From NCBI GenBank assembly GCA_964598485.1, contig CAZRCD010000001.1:1-64000 (forward strand): a stretch of 64,000 bases of DNA, given 5' to 3'. Source of the DNA: SOJA01 sp964598485 (GTDB taxonomy: Archaea > Thermoproteota > Bathyarchaeia > Bathyarchaeales > Bathycorpusculaceae). Below are positions 63,892 through 64,000 of the stretch, piece after piece. The notes beneath the pieces were generated by a model that was not told where the DNA came from, ran no database searches, and saw only the letters and a program-made list of their open reading frames with translations. Made by a program: the position numbers and the translations under genes. Position 1 is the stretch's first letter. The number at the start of each line of letters is the position of its first letter.

Positions 63892-63928
63892 CACGCGCAT
63901 TTTTAATATTCTCAGCATGTTTTATAAA
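63892..63928 (-). promoter_or_regulatory. Composite promoter of the second tfb
   Basis: Read on the minus strand: TTTATAAA, 3 nt, ATGCTGAGAAT (63918-63908), 8 nt, TGCGCGTG (63899-63892). Same parts and spacing as at 52855-52891. The TATA box lies about 115 nt before the start codon. Confidence 0.7.
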
Positions 63929-64000
63929 GATTTTCTCAAGACATAAGACATCTTTCAATGCACGTGCTTTTGTTGTTCTGAGTAAAATATGCACTCGTCT

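Overview
The window looks like a chromosome segment of a mesophilic or moderately thermophilic archaeon, most like the Bathyarchaeia/TACK side of the tree. This placement is inference from gene content, not a search. The support is two transcription factor B genes, Alba, an Sm-like protein, ribosomal proteins eS8 and eS30, an RpoH/Rpb5 subunit, an SMC-ScpA-ScpB set, and Shine-Dalgarno sites of the form GGAGGTGA followed about 4 nt later by ATG, GTG or TTG (and apparently ATA once). No rRNA, convincing intact tRNA or CRISPR array was seen.

Layout. 1-13.3 kb is a lipid/acid catabolism and electron-transfer block: a CoA-transferase B subunit (cut by the window edge), an MFS transporter, an etfB-etfA-acyl-CoA dehydrogenase operon, and divergent HdrA-like and HdrD-like iron-sulfur proteins that could take electrons from the ETF. 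A 1.1 kb decayed stretch (5.5-6.6 kb) holds a second, broken etfB start and three long hairpins. A large secreted protein (DNRLRE-like, with a PEF-like C-terminal anchor) sits at 6.6-9.0 kb. 13.4-30.5 kb is a surface-protein island: three very large secreted proteins end in nearly the same dockerin cassette, one of them (947 aa) also carries a cohesin-like domain and a membrane hairpin, and between them lies a clostripain-type protease fused through a membrane segment to a cytoplasmic KaiC/RecA-like domain. Together they suggest a cohesin-dockerin surface complex with proteases and carbohydrate- or ligand-binding modules. The dockerin ends have been spread by segmental duplication, one of which carried along a dead piece of the HdrD-like gene.

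30.6-32.2 kb holds small accessory genes: a retropepsin-like protease, a DUF5678 protein, and an antitoxin beside a frameshifted RelE toxin. 32.3-40.1 kb is housekeeping: smc, scpA, a flavodoxin, metG, scpB, eS8. 40.1-49.1 kb mixes an integrase-like protein, an RpoH with an N-terminal extension resembling the eukaryotic Rpb5 jaw, an RHH protein, an inositol-phosphate cytidylyltransferase/CDP-alcohol transferase/TIM-barrel operon running into a small membrane protein and the Sm protein, a glycosyltransferase, TFB, an eS30 gene with an in-frame TGA, Alba, and two paralogous membrane proteins. 49.3-52.8 kb has a universal stress protein, a CBS protein with an HPF-like tail, a phosphoesterase, a truncated RtcB and an ATP-cone protein.

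53-62.4 kb is a glycosyltransferase island (GT-A and GT-B enzymes, a GpgS-like synthase with a HAD phosphatase, plus two pseudogenes), probably for surface glycan or glucosylglycerate-type solutes. A second TFB closes the window; its promoter shares a 37-bp composite element with the ATP-cone gene promoter. Gene remnants (etfB, HdrD-like, Usp, RtcB, GT4, RelE) are frequent and point to active small-scale duplication and decay.
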